In this document: in pieces, positions 26,333 to 35,204 of the stretch
How positions within the stretch are numbered: the first letter of the stretch is position 1
Layout of the letters: each line of letters begins with the position of its first letter
DNA from: Gammaproteobacteria bacterium
GTDB taxonomy: Bacteria; Pseudomonadota; Gammaproteobacteria; Competibacterales; Competibacteraceae
Reading direction: 5' to 3'
Assembly: GCA_020846135.1 (NCBI GenBank)
Contig: JADLEK010000009.1
Coordinates: 1-64,000, forward strand
Length of the DNA stretch: 64,000 bases
Translations under genes and position numbers: made by a program
The notes under the pieces: model-generated
Seen by the model: the letters and a program-made list of their open reading frames with translations, nothing else
The model's database searches: none
Told to the model about the DNA's origin: nothing

Positions 26333-27496
26333 ATGAATAAAGTTATTAATATTCAGTTTCTTCGGGCTGTTGCTGCTTTTATTGTAGTGCTTTATCATAC
26401 GGCATATCATTACTTTGCTGTAGTTGATTTTTCAACTACAAATATTTTTAGTATTGTGAAAAACTTTGGGTATGTAGGCGTTGATCTTTTTTTTGTAACA
26501 AGCGGCTATGTAATCTGGGTTAGCACAAGGAATGTATCCAATTTTGTTGGGATCATGAGTTTCGTGTATGGTCGACTGACTCGTATATATTTTGGTTATT
26601 GGCCATACTTTTTCATCTTGCTGATAATAACATATTTATTCTCAAGAGAACTATTAAATACAGTTGATATAGTAGGGTCTTTTTTTCTGACTCAGAAAGC
26701 GCTTAATAAAATACTGATAACGGTATCTTGGACCCTCACTTATGAACTTTATTTCTATTTATGTTTTAGTTTTCTATTATTTCTGCCTCGACGAAAAATT
26801 ATATATGTATTGTATTTTTTAGGTATTGTTATTGTCGCCGTGCAATTATTTGGAATATTTATTTTAGGCGCATATCTGAGAAATAATTTTCCAACAACTC
26901 ATATTATCTTTACGTTTTACATGTCACCGTTTTGCCTTGAATTTATCGCAGGTTGTTTGATTGCATTTTATTTTGAAAACAAACAGGTAAATAATTTAAT
27001 GGCAGTATTTGTAGCGGCATTTTTATTTTTTGCTTTGGCAATGTTTTATCAGGCAAATATCGACGGATTGCTTGATCAGGGTTATTACTATCCTCAAAGA
27101 GTTATTTTATTAGGTTCTATGTCGGTTTTTATCCTTGTAGGGTTGATTGAACTGGAAAGAAGAGGAGTTATTCTATTTCCGAATTTTTCTAAATTGGTAG
27201 GTGAAGCCTCTTATAGTATGTACCTTTCACACACAATTATTTTATATGTTCTTTATGGAATAGGGGTAAGGACAGCAATAAAAGAATTTGGAAAATATCA
27301 GGGTTTTTTGATGATTTTAGTGGTTTTATTGATTGTTGGATACAGTATATTGCATTACCGAATCATTGAAACACCGTTAATGTCTTTAGCCAGAAAATTT
27401 AAAATATGGATTCAACAAAAAATGGTTCTTCGCGGGTTTTTGTCGAGTCTACCTGGCCTAGAGGCTGCCGTGAAGATAACTAATTTATTTATATAG
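26333..27496 (+). CDS. Acyltransferase 3 (OafA/YrhL-type) membrane protein, AT-rich
   Basis: This polytopic protein (387 residues, ~10 helices) acylates (usually O-acetylates) cell-surface sugars. Family marks are NIQFLRAVAAFIVVLYH at the N-terminus (catalytic His), GYVGVDLFFVTSGYVI, WTLTYELYFYL and SYSMYLSHT near the end. The gene is strikingly AT-rich against GC-rich neighbours, with A/T-ending codons throughout, until about the last 24 codons where composition turns GC-rich. This points to recent transfer. The 163-base gap before it carries a CTGACAG/CTGTCAG hairpin (26198-26218) without a T-run. Confidence 0.88.
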   Translation: MNKVINIQFLRAVAAFIVVLYHTAYHYFAVVDFSTTNIFSIVKNFGYVGVDLFFVTSGYVIWVSTRNVSNFVGIMSFVYGRLTRIYFGYWPYFFILLIITYLFSRELLNTVDIVGSFFLTQKALNKILITVSWTLTYELYFYLCFSFLLFLPRRKIIYVLYFLGIVIVAVQLFGIFILGAYLRNNFPTTHIIFTFYMSPFCLEFIAGCLIAFYFENKQVNNLMAVFVAAFLFFALAMFYQANIDGLLDQGYYYPQRVILLGSMSVFILVGLIELERRGVILFPNFSKLVGEASYSMYLSHTIILYVLYGIGVRTAIKEFGKYQGFLMILVVLLIVGYSILHYRIIETPLMSLARKFKIWIQQKMVLRGFLSSLPGLEAAVKITNLFI

Positions 27497-27624
27497 ATGA
27501 TTTCTAAAAGTCAGTGCCTGTGATACTCCGATTGAATTATTCTAGTGACGGTTCCTGGCGCTGTTTGATCGGCTTCAAGAAGAGCCTGCCTGTTTACATA
27601 ACCTGCTGATTGAGGAATCCTGAC

Positions 27625-29853
27625 ATGGCGTTGCCCATCTGTCTCCAGTCCGTTGTTTTTGTAACGCTGTTTTCGCCGCTTCTGGTTTCCGCCGCCACCA
27701 TCGTGGTCACTCCCGGTCAATCCATCGAATCCGCCATCCGGGGCGCGCAGAACGGCGATGTGGTCGAAGTCGCCCCCGGTACCTATAACCAGACCATCCG
27801 CTTCTGGGGCAAGGCAGTGACGTTGCGCAGCCAGAGTGGCCCGGAAAACACCATCATTGACGGCGGCAGCCAGTTGGGTCCGCTGATTTCGTTCTTCGAT
27901 AATGAATCCCGCACCAGCGTAGTGGACGGTTTTACCCTGCTGAATGGCGTCACCAGCGGCGGGGGCGGCGCGATCACGGCGCAAAACGGCGCATCACCGA
28001 CCATTCGCAATAACATCATCCGCAACAATCGAGCGCTGATTGGTGCGGGAATTTATCTGTATAAAAACAGCAGTCCCCTGATTGAAAAGAACGTATTCAA
28101 CGATAACCACGCCGAGGGTAATAATGCCGGCGGTGGCGCCATTGCCGCCAGTTACGGTGGTCATCCGCTGATTCGCAATAATACGTTTTCCCGTAATACC
28201 GTATATGGTAATCCGGCGTCTGGCGGTGCGGTCTTTATTTCCCAAGGTAGTGGAGCAACGATTGACGACAATGATTTTTCGGAAAACTCCTGCACCTTTA
28301 ATCTGGTGGATGTCGCCACAGGTGGTGCGGTCCATACGATCCATGACACCCGCGGCAGTGGTGGCGTCGTGCTTTCCAACAACCGGTTCCGCAATAATAT
28401 CGCTAATTACGGCGGCGCTGCGGGCGCTGAGGCAGGCGCCAGCGTGATGCTGGTCAATAATGAATTTACTGGCAATCGCGCCCATTATTACGGGGGAGCA
28501 TTTATCTCCCATGCCATTCAACCAGTGGGCGCTTATCGCATTCAGGGTGAGGTGTTCGATCTGGTTTTTGATGGCAACCGCTTTAGCCAGAATAGCGCCG
28601 CTGAGTTTGGCGGCGCGATCATGTTGAGCGAGTACTCCAGAGGCTGGATTGGCAGCAACGACTTCATCGAAAATGCTGCTGGGGTCAGTGGTGGCGCCAT
28701 TCATCTGGATCGCAGCGTGGCTACCATTGTGGATAACACAATCCAGCGCAATAACGCCGCCCTGTTTGGCGCGGGCTTATTTATCTATCGCAACTCCACA
28801 GCGCGGGTCGAACGCAACTGGATCAGTGCCAATACCTTTGGCGGCCAGGGCAAGGGGGGGGGGATGTATATGGCTGAAGCGACGCTCCAGTTACGGCGCA
28901 ATGCGATTATGAATCATCGCGCTGAATCTGGCGGCGGCTTGTTCGTCACTCAAGCTAGGGAAGCCGTGATTTCACAAAACAATCTGTTCGCGATGAATCA
29001 GGCCGATTTTGGCAGTGCGATATTTGTCGAGTCCAGCCAGTTGCAAGCGATCTTCGATACGCTGGCTAATAACGTAGCGTCGGCTGCCGACCCAAATGCC
29101 CGGTCGGCGATCTTTCCCCGATCCAGCACCGGGAGTTTAACGAACGCGATTAGCGTCAACAGCGATCCGGTGGTTTCCCGTTATGATTTGAGCAGCAGTA
29201 TTGCCTTGATCAAGGTTCGGGACAGCAATCCCGGCTTTGTCAACGCAGGTGGAACTGTTCCAGAAAATTATCGCTTGACCAGTAGTTCGGCAGCGATTGA
29301 TCAGGCTGACAGTTCCAGCATCGTTGAAGATCGGGATGGTCGCCCGCGCCCGGTGGGGAAAGCCAGCGATCTGGGCGCTTATGAATACAGCGCGGAGGAA
29401 TTTATCGCCCCGGTCGCATTATACCGGTTTTGGAATGAGCCGCAGCGGATTCATTTTTACTCTGGCAATGCCGGTGAGCGGAATTATGTGTTGCACAATC
29501 TGGATTGGCGCTATGAAGGGCCGTCCTATTATGCATATGCCTTGGACCGCCACCCGGCGGCGGCAGTGCCGGTCTATCGATTCTACAACTCCGCCAAGGG
29601 GCATTTTTATACGATCAGCGCCAGTGAAAAAGCGGCTTTTGATAATAACTCCAGTTGGAGCGCTGAAGGCCCGCAGTTTACGGTTTTCGCCGACCAGACC
29701 GCCTATGCCTTGGCCAGACCGGTCTACCGGTTCAAGGAAAGGAATATCGGTTCCTATTTCTATACCATTAGCGAGGACGAAAAAAACCTGGTCCTGACCT
29801 TGTCGAACTGGAGCTTTGAAGGGATCGGCTTTTACGCGCTGCCTTCCCGATAG
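27625..29853 (+). CDS. Secreted right-handed beta-helix protein with three DUF5648-like repeats
   Basis: A signal peptide (MALPICLQSVVFVTLFSPLLVSAA) leads to a 742-residue exported protein. It starts with TPGQSIESAIRGAQNGDVVEVAPGTY, the NosD/PbH1 entry. About twelve parallel beta-helix turns follow (repeated NNxFxxNxAxxGGA units). Then comes the AIDQA...DRDGRPRPVG...DLGAYEY closing motif of choice-of-anchor Q proteins. The C-terminus holds three ~41-residue repeats (VALYRFWNEPQRIHFYS, PVYRFYNSAKGHFYT, PVYRFKERNIGSYFYT), each ending in a Gly-aromatic strand, as in DUF5648. It is probably a carbohydrate-binding or surface-adhesion protein. Start: ATG 27625, nine bases after GAGG. Confidence 0.82.
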   Translation: MALPICLQSVVFVTLFSPLLVSAATIVVTPGQSIESAIRGAQNGDVVEVAPGTYNQTIRFWGKAVTLRSQSGPENTIIDGGSQLGPLISFFDNESRTSVVDGFTLLNGVTSGGGGAITAQNGASPTIRNNIIRNNRALIGAGIYLYKNSSPLIEKNVFNDNHAEGNNAGGGAIAASYGGHPLIRNNTFSRNTVYGNPASGGAVFISQGSGATIDDNDFSENSCTFNLVDVATGGAVHTIHDTRGSGGVVLSNNRFRNNIANYGGAAGAEAGASVMLVNNEFTGNRAHYYGGAFISHAIQPVGAYRIQGEVFDLVFDGNRFSQNSAAEFGGAIMLSEYSRGWIGSNDFIENAAGVSGGAIHLDRSVATIVDNTIQRNNAALFGAGLFIYRNSTARVERNWISANTFGGQGKGGGMYMAEATLQLRRNAIMNHRAESGGGLFVTQAREAVISQNNLFAMNQADFGSAIFVESSQLQAIFDTLANNVASAADPNARSAIFPRSSTGSLTNAISVNSDPVVSRYDLSSSIALIKVRDSNPGFVNAGGTVPENYRLTSSSAAIDQADSSSIVEDRDGRPRPVGKASDLGAYEYSAEEFIAPVALYRFWNEPQRIHFYSGNAGERNYVLHNLDWRYEGPSYYAYALDRHPAAAVPVYRFYNSAKGHFYTISASEKAAFDNNSSWSAEGPQFTVFADQTAYALARPVYRFKERNIGSYFYTISEDEKNLVLTLSNWSFEGIGFYALPSR

Positions 29854-29917
29854 GCTGTTGCCTCCCCCTGCCGGCGCTGGCGGTCGTGGCCAGCGTCCGC
29901 AGTTCGATTCCCTGCAG

Positions 29918-31288
29918 TTACCGATTCAGCGGCGGCATCATCCCCGGCGGCAGTTTGCCCTGCAAGCTCCGCATCAGCTTCATCATTCCCCCGCCCTTCA
30001 TTTTCTTCATCATCTTCTGCGCTTGATCAAATTGTTTCAGCAGCCGGTTCACATCCTGAATCTGGGTCCCGGAACCGGCGGCGATCCGGCGCTTGCGCGA
30101 ACCCTTGATCACGTCCGGGAACCGGCGTTCCTGCGGGGTCATCGAGTTGACGATGGCGATCAGGCGCTTGACCTCCTTATCGGTCGCCTGCTCTTTGAGC
30201 GCCGCCGGGGCGGCATTGAACCCCGGCATTTTCTCCAGCAGCCCGGCAATCCCGCCCATCGTCATCATCTGCTGCATCTGCTCGCGGAAATCTTCCAGGT
30301 CGAAGCCCTTGCCCTTCTGGACTTTCTGCGCCAGCTTCAGCGCCTTTTCCTTATCAACCTTCTGCTCCAACTCCTCGACCAGACTCAGCACATCGCCCAT
30401 GCCCAGAATCCGTGAGGCTACCCGGTCGGGGAAAAATGGTTCCAGCGCGACCGTCTTTTCGCCGACCCCGATGAATTTGATGGGTTTGCCGGTGATGTGG
30501 CGAATGGACAGCGCTGCGCCGCCCCGGGCATCGCCATCGGTCTTGGTCAGCACTACGCCGGTCAACGGCAACGTCGCGTTAAACGCCTGGGCGGTATTGG
30601 CGGCATCCTGGCCGGTCATGCTGTCCACGACAAACAGGGTCTCAATCGGCTCCAGCGCGGCATGGAGCTGCTGAATCTCCACCATCATCGCTTCATCGAC
30701 GTGCAGCCGACCGGCGGTATCGACGATCAGCACTTCGAAGCCGTGACGCCGGGCGTGGTCTAAGGCTTGACGGGCGATGATTTCCGGTTGCTGGCCGGTT
30801 TCGCTGGGGAAAAATTCAGCGCCAACCTCGCCGGCCAGCTTGCGCAACTGCTCAATGGCGGCGGGCCGGTAGACATCGCAACTGACTACCATCACCTTCT
30901 TGTTCTGGCGTTCCTTCAGCCAGCGGGCCAGTTTGGCGACGCTGGTGGTTTTGCCGGAACCTTGCAGCCCGGCCATCAGCACCACCGCCGGCGGAGGGGT
31001 TCGCAGGTTCAATTCCGCATTCGCCTCGCCCATGGTCCGGATCAGTTCCTCATGGACAATCTTGATCAGAACTTGCCCAGGCGTCAGGCTGATCAGCACC
31101 TCCTGACCAACCGCCCGGTCCCGCACCCGGTTGATAAATTCCCGCACCACCGGCAGCGCCACGTCTGCTTCCAGCAGCGCCATGCGGACTTCGCGCAGGG
31201 CGTCCTTAATATTGTCCTCGGTCAGGCGACCCTGGCCGCGCAGGTTTTTGACGGTGCGTAACAGGCGTTCACTGAGATTTTCAAACAT
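29918..31288 (-). CDS. ffh: Signal recognition particle protein Ffh
   Basis: Ffh is the SRP GTPase that binds 4.5S RNA and signal sequences and docks to FtsY. The 456-residue protein has the N domain and G1 GLQGSGKTTSVAKLA. It also has DTAGRLHVDEAMM, TKTDGDARGG, and the Met-rich M domain (FDQAQKMMKKMKGGGMMKLMR). It is divergent from the CcsA-like gene, the usual arrangement. It ends tail to tail with the beta-helix gene. The 64 bases between contain a 7-bp CGCTGGC/GCCAGCG hairpin (29875-29895) lacking a T-run. Confidence 0.97.
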   Translation of the reverse strand: MFENLSERLLRTVKNLRGQGRLTEDNIKDALREVRMALLEADVALPVVREFINRVRDRAVGQEVLISLTPGQVLIKIVHEELIRTMGEANAELNLRTPPPAVVLMAGLQGSGKTTSVAKLARWLKERQNKKVMVVSCDVYRPAAIEQLRKLAGEVGAEFFPSETGQQPEIIARQALDHARRHGFEVLIVDTAGRLHVDEAMMVEIQQLHAALEPIETLFVVDSMTGQDAANTAQAFNATLPLTGVVLTKTDGDARGGAALSIRHITGKPIKFIGVGEKTVALEPFFPDRVASRILGMGDVLSLVEELEQKVDKEKALKLAQKVQKGKGFDLEDFREQMQQMMTMGGIAGLLEKMPGFNAAPAALKEQATDKEVKRLIAIVNSMTPQERRFPDVIKGSRKRRIAAGSGTQIQDVNRLLKQFDQAQKMMKKMKGGGMMKLMRSLQGKLPPGMMPPLNR

Positions 31289-31420
31289 GCTGGATCGAGC
31301 CTCGATGATAGGGAACAGGCGGGATTATAGGGAAACTGGCGGATTGGGGTATTCCATGCTTCAAGCCACGCGGATTCCATGCCATGATGATTCTGAACCA
31401 TCAGCCTATGGAATTTTGCG

Positions 31421-32230
31421 ATGAATGCAGTGATTGGCAGCCTGGCTGCCCTGCTTTACCTGCTGGCTGGCGGCGGACTGACGCTGCGGCTGGCGCGCGC
31501 CAGTGGCGAGGCAAGCTGGCCCAAAGGCGGCCCGCTGACCCTGGGTTGGGGAGCGGTGCTGCTCCATGCCATGATTCTGGCTCAGACCGTGTTTCAGCCG
31601 GCGGGACTTAATCTGGGCTTTTTCAATGCGCTGTCGTTCACCGCCTGGCTGATCAATGTGATGTTGCTGGCGGCGGCGATGGTGCGCCCGGTTGAAAATC
31701 TGGGGATCATTATCCTGCCCTTTGGCGCGATTACCGTGCTGCTAGGCCTGCTGTTCCCCACCGAGCGCATCGTTGCCGATCCCGGTCAGTGGCCGCTGGA
31801 ATTGCATATCCTGATCGCCATTCTGGCCTACTCGCTGTTCTCGCTGGCCGCAGCCCAGGCGCTGCTATTGGCGGTGCAGGACTATCGATTGCGTCATCGC
31901 CGGCCCGGCGGTTTCCTGCGCGGCATCCCGCCCCTGACCGTGATGGAAAGCCTGCTGTTTCAGATGATTGGGGCCGGCTTCATCCTGCTTGGCATCACCT
32001 TAATCAGCGGGCTGTTTTTTCTACATGATCTGTTCGCCCAGCATCTGCTGCATAAAGTGGTGCTGTCGTTCATGGCTTGGTGTGTATTTGGGGTGCTGCT
32101 GTGGGGACGCTGGCGATTCGGCTGGCGCGGGCGCACTGCGATTCGCTGGACCCTGAGCGGTTTTACCTTTCTGGCGCTGGCCTATTTCGGCAGCAAGCTG
32201 GTGCTGGAGCTGATTCTGCAACGCTACTGA
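31421..32230 (+). CDS. CcsA/YpjD-like cytochrome c assembly membrane protein
   Basis: This 269-residue polytopic protein has eight or so helices. It belongs to the cytochrome c assembly (CcsA/CcmC/CcmF) superfamily, YpjD subgroup. Visible marks are the N-terminal LLYLLAGGGLTLRL, the His in LELHILIAILAYSLFSLAA and the LFAQHLLHKVVLSFMAWCVFG region with conserved His residues. The strict tryptophan-rich WWD signature of heme-handling members is not seen, as usual for YpjD. Its exact role is unknown. It sits between ffh and the CorC-like gene, as in many gammaproteobacteria. Confidence 0.88.
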   Translation: MNAVIGSLAALLYLLAGGGLTLRLARASGEASWPKGGPLTLGWGAVLLHAMILAQTVFQPAGLNLGFFNALSFTAWLINVMLLAAAMVRPVENLGIIILPFGAITVLLGLLFPTERIVADPGQWPLELHILIAILAYSLFSLAAAQALLLAVQDYRLRHRRPGGFLRGIPPLTVMESLLFQMIGAGFILLGITLISGLFFLHDLFAQHLLHKVVLSFMAWCVFGVLLWGRWRFGWRGRTAIRWTLSGFTFLALAYFGSKLVLELILQRY

Positions 32231-32339
32231 TAGTCGGCGTTACCCGTCCCGAGTGCTGAACAAGCCGCCGCGAATCTTGACAGCATCCGCTCGTAAACCG
32301 TAAAAACCGTCTGTCTCTTTCATCAAAGGTGATCCCGGC

Positions 32340-33626
32340 TTGGACGATATCCATATAGGCGCTTTGTGCGTCGCGCTGGTCGTGCTGATTGGCTGTTCTG
32401 CGTTCTTTTCCGGTTCCGAAACCGGCCTGATGACGATCAATCGCTACCGGCTGCGTCATCGCGCCAAGGCCGGCGACAAGGCGGCGCAACGGACCAGTCG
32501 GCTGCTGGAACGACCCGACCGGCTGATTGGCCTGATTCTGCTCGGCAACAACTTTGTCAACATCCTGGCCTCCTCGCTGGCTACCATCATCGCGATTTAC
32601 TTTCTGGGCGAAGCCGGCATCGTCGCTTCCACCATTGCCATGACCCTGATTGTGCTGGTGTTCGGCGAAGTTGCGCCCAAAACCCTGGCGGCGCTGCATC
32701 CCGAACGCATCGCTTATCCAGCCTCCGCCATTCTCACGCCGATGCTCAAGTTCCTCTATCCGCTGGTCTGGCTGACCAATCTGGTGGTGAACAGCCTGCT
32801 GCGGCTGTTCCGGGTCACGATCCAGTCCGCCGGCAGCCCACAGTCACTCAGCGCCGAGGAATTACGAACGGTGGTGCTGGAGGCCGGGGTCATGATCCCC
32901 AAGCGCCACCAGACCATGTTGCTGAGTATTCTCGAGCTGGAGGAAATCACGGTCGAGGACATCATGGTGCCGCGTAACGAAATCGCCGGCCTCGATCTGG
33001 ACGACGACTGGGAAACGCTGGTGGCGCAGTTGAACCATAGCCCTTATACCCGCTTGCTGGTCTACCGGGGCGCGATTGATCAAGTGGTGGGTTTTCTCCA
33101 CCTGCGCAAAGTCCTGAACCGGATGACCCAGAAGCCGGACTTCAGCCGCGCCGATCTGGAGAGTTTGATTCGGGAGCCGTATTTCATCCCGGAAGGCGCG
33201 TCGCTGACCCGGCAACTGCTGAATTTTCAGCAACAGAAGCGCCGGATCGGGCTGGTGGTCGATGAATACGGCGATGTGCTGGGACTGGTGACGCTGGAAG
33301 ACATTCTGGAGGAGATCGTCGGTGAGTTCACCACCGACCCTGCCGCCAATGACCAGTGCAAGCTAACTGCCCGGACCGATGGCGGCTACCTGGTCAATGG
33401 CCGGACCGCGATCCGGGTGCTGAATCGAGCGCTGGACTGGCATTTGCCCACCGACGGTCCGCGCACCTTGAACGGGCTGGTGATGGAGCAACTGGAGGCG
33501 ATTCCCGAGCCGGGGGTTCGGCTGACGCTGGCCGGGCATCCGACCGAGATTATGGAAATCGCCGGCAACCGGGTTAAAACTGCGGTGATCTGGCCCAACG
33601 CCGAAACTGAAAAAGATCATCCCTGA
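32340..33626 (+). CDS. CNNM/CorC-family membrane protein (YfjD/CorB-like)
   Basis: The 428-residue protein has a DUF21/CNNM membrane domain (~1-190; FFSGSETGLMTINRYRLRHRA, LLGNNFVNILASSLAT, FGEVAPKTLAALHPER). A CBS pair (~205-335; IMVPRNEIAGLDLDD, GLVVDEYGDVLGLVTLEDI) and the CorC_HlyC transporter-associated domain (~350-420) follow. Relatives are linked to Mg2+/Co2+ efflux or resistance. The start is TTG 32340; no ATG fits the conserved N-terminus. Confidence 0.92.
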   Translation: MDDIHIGALCVALVVLIGCSAFFSGSETGLMTINRYRLRHRAKAGDKAAQRTSRLLERPDRLIGLILLGNNFVNILASSLATIIAIYFLGEAGIVASTIAMTLIVLVFGEVAPKTLAALHPERIAYPASAILTPMLKFLYPLVWLTNLVVNSLLRLFRVTIQSAGSPQSLSAEELRTVVLEAGVMIPKRHQTMLLSILELEEITVEDIMVPRNEIAGLDLDDDWETLVAQLNHSPYTRLLVYRGAIDQVVGFLHLRKVLNRMTQKPDFSRADLESLIREPYFIPEGASLTRQLLNFQQQKRRIGLVVDEYGDVLGLVTLEDILEEIVGEFTTDPAANDQCKLTARTDGGYLVNGRTAIRVLNRALDWHLPTDGPRTLNGLVMEQLEAIPEPGVRLTLAGHPTEIMEIAGNRVKTAVIWPNAETEKDHP

Positions 33627-33673
33627 CCGTTCGGCGGTATCCATCAGCAGGTGGTGGATCGTCCCCCGCGCCG

Positions 33674-34216
33674 CTAACGCTGCAACGCCGCTTCCACGCT
33701 ATCGCGTTGTTTCCGCCCGCACAGCAGTTCGATCAGAGTCAGGGCAAAATCGAGCGCGGTGCCAGGGCCGCGTGAGGTGATGAAGGTCCCGTCGCGCACC
33801 ACCGCGGCGCTGCTCAAGCGCAGGTCCGTCTGGCTATCGAGAATGCCCGGATAGGCGGTCGCCTCTCGATCTTTCAACAGTCCGGCCTTGGCCAACACCC
33901 GGGGCGCGGCGCAGATGGCGGCGACATAGCGGCCCTGTTCGGTCATCCGCCGCAGCAGCGCGGTAATCCGCCGATCCGCTTCCAGCCGTTCCGCGCCGCC
34001 CAGCCCGCCCGGCAACACCACCAGATCGAAATCCTGATCCAGCACCGCTTCGAGGGTGGTTTCGGGCAACAACACCACACCCCGCGACGCCGTGACCGGT
34101 CCGGCCTCCAGTCCGGCGACCACCACGGTCACGCCGGCTCGGCGCAGCACATCAATAATCGTGACGGCTTCCAGCTCTTCGCAGCCGTGGGCCAAAGGAA
34201 CCAATACAGTCGCCAT
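33674..34216 (-). CDS. DJ-1/PfpI family protein (YajL-like)
   Basis: This 180-residue cytosolic protein has the DJ-1 layout. It begins VLVPLAHGCEELEAVTIID, with the acid residue (Glu14/15) that tunes the active-site cysteine, and has VVLPGGLGGAERL and the nucleophile elbow AAICAAPRVL with Cys102. Relatives protect against oxidative or dicarbonyl damage (deglycase or chaperone activity has been proposed). Its length is close to YajL. It stands between the CorC-like gene (convergent) and ubiV. Confidence 0.92.
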   Translation of the reverse strand: MATVLVPLAHGCEELEAVTIIDVLRRAGVTVVVAGLEAGPVTASRGVVLLPETTLEAVLDQDFDLVVLPGGLGGAERLEADRRITALLRRMTEQGRYVAAICAAPRVLAKAGLLKDREATAYPGILDSQTDLRLSSAAVVRDGTFITSRGPGTALDFALTLIELLCGRKQRDSVEAALQR

Positions 34217-34279
34217 CAGAGATTCTCCTCAGGGTTAGGTGATTTCATCAGGGATTGGCGGATCTCGGGAAAAAATGGC

Positions 34280-35194
34280 TCAATCGTTTACGTCTACCTG
34301 CATGAGTCCCGGCTGTCCCAGCCAATAACCGTTGCAAGCGCCATAGGGCAACGTGGCGTTGATTTGCTGGGCAGCTTCGACCGGATCACGGTCGCCGCGC
34401 AGACTGGCAGCGAACGCTTCGATCACGGTTTCCAGTCCAGACGGCTGTGGGCTGATACGCAGCACATCGACTTGCAGTTCCCGCAAGGCCGCCAGTTCGC
34501 CCACTAGGTTGCAGGTTTGGGCTGATTGGGTCTGGATGCCGTTGATGGTTAAAAACGCCTGGCCTTCGCGGGTGCTGAGGGTCAGGCCCTCCGGGTCATC
34601 CAGGCAACGGTACTGGCAATCATCCTTGGGCAGGTTGTGGTAGCGGGCGGTGAAACAGCGGGCGGAGTACGCCAGCGGCAACCGGCCATAAGCAAAGACC
34701 TCGGTTTCTACCCCGTCCGGCCGCTCGGCCTGAATCGAAGCCAGAGTCTCCCGCGACAGCTCCACCGGCATTACCCAGCGTTTTGCGCCCAGCCCGGCCA
34801 GAAAGCGCAGGGTATGGCCGTTGTAGACATTGATTCCGGTTCCCAGCACGAACGGGATTTTCCGATCGGCCAGCAACCGTACTGCGCCCAGATCATTCGC
34901 TTCCACGGTAAAGCGGCCGTTTTCGCAGAGCCGGCGCAGGGTCAGCAGTTCCGATTCGGCTTCCAGCAAGGCCATCGTCGACAGTACGACTTCCTTGCCG
35001 GCGCAGCTCAGTCGTTCCGCTAAGTCCAGCCAGTCGTTGGTATTCAGCGCGTGGCGCTTGGAGCAGACCGTTTCGCCCAGGTAGATCATCTCCACCGGCA
35101 TGGCGCTCATCCGCTCGTAAAAATCCAGCACCTTGTCCTTGGGCCAGTAATACAGCACTGGCCCCAGCGCCAGTTTTGGGTGATGTACAGTCAC
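34280..35194 (-). CDS. ubiV: O2-independent ubiquinone hydroxylation protein UbiV
   Basis: UbiV works with UbiU to hydroxylate the quinone ring without oxygen; both are peptidase U32-family [4Fe-4S] proteins. The 304-residue protein has Cys44 plus Cys180, Cys193 and Cys197 (ARCFTARY and KDDCQYRCLDD). This is nearly the same spacing as the four cluster ligands of the E. coli protein. ubiU lies 10 bases upstream in the same operon. The usual third partner, ubiT (SCP2-like), is not in the window. Confidence 0.93.
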   Translation of the reverse strand: MTVHHPKLALGPVLYYWPKDKVLDFYERMSAMPVEMIYLGETVCSKRHALNTNDWLDLAERLSCAGKEVVLSTMALLEAESELLTLRRLCENGRFTVEANDLGAVRLLADRKIPFVLGTGINVYNGHTLRFLAGLGAKRWVMPVELSRETLASIQAERPDGVETEVFAYGRLPLAYSARCFTARYHNLPKDDCQYRCLDDPEGLTLSTREGQAFLTINGIQTQSAQTCNLVGELAALRELQVDVLRISPQPSGLETVIEAFAASLRGDRDPVEAAQQINATLPYGACNGYWLGQPGLMQVDVND

Positions 35195-35204
35195 GGTGAG
35201 GCCC

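Noticed and set aside
29890..29910. GTTCGATTCC motif resembling a tRNA T-loop between the beta-helix gene and ffh
   Set aside because: The flanking bases do not form the T stem in register, and no acceptor, D or anticodon arm fits upstream.
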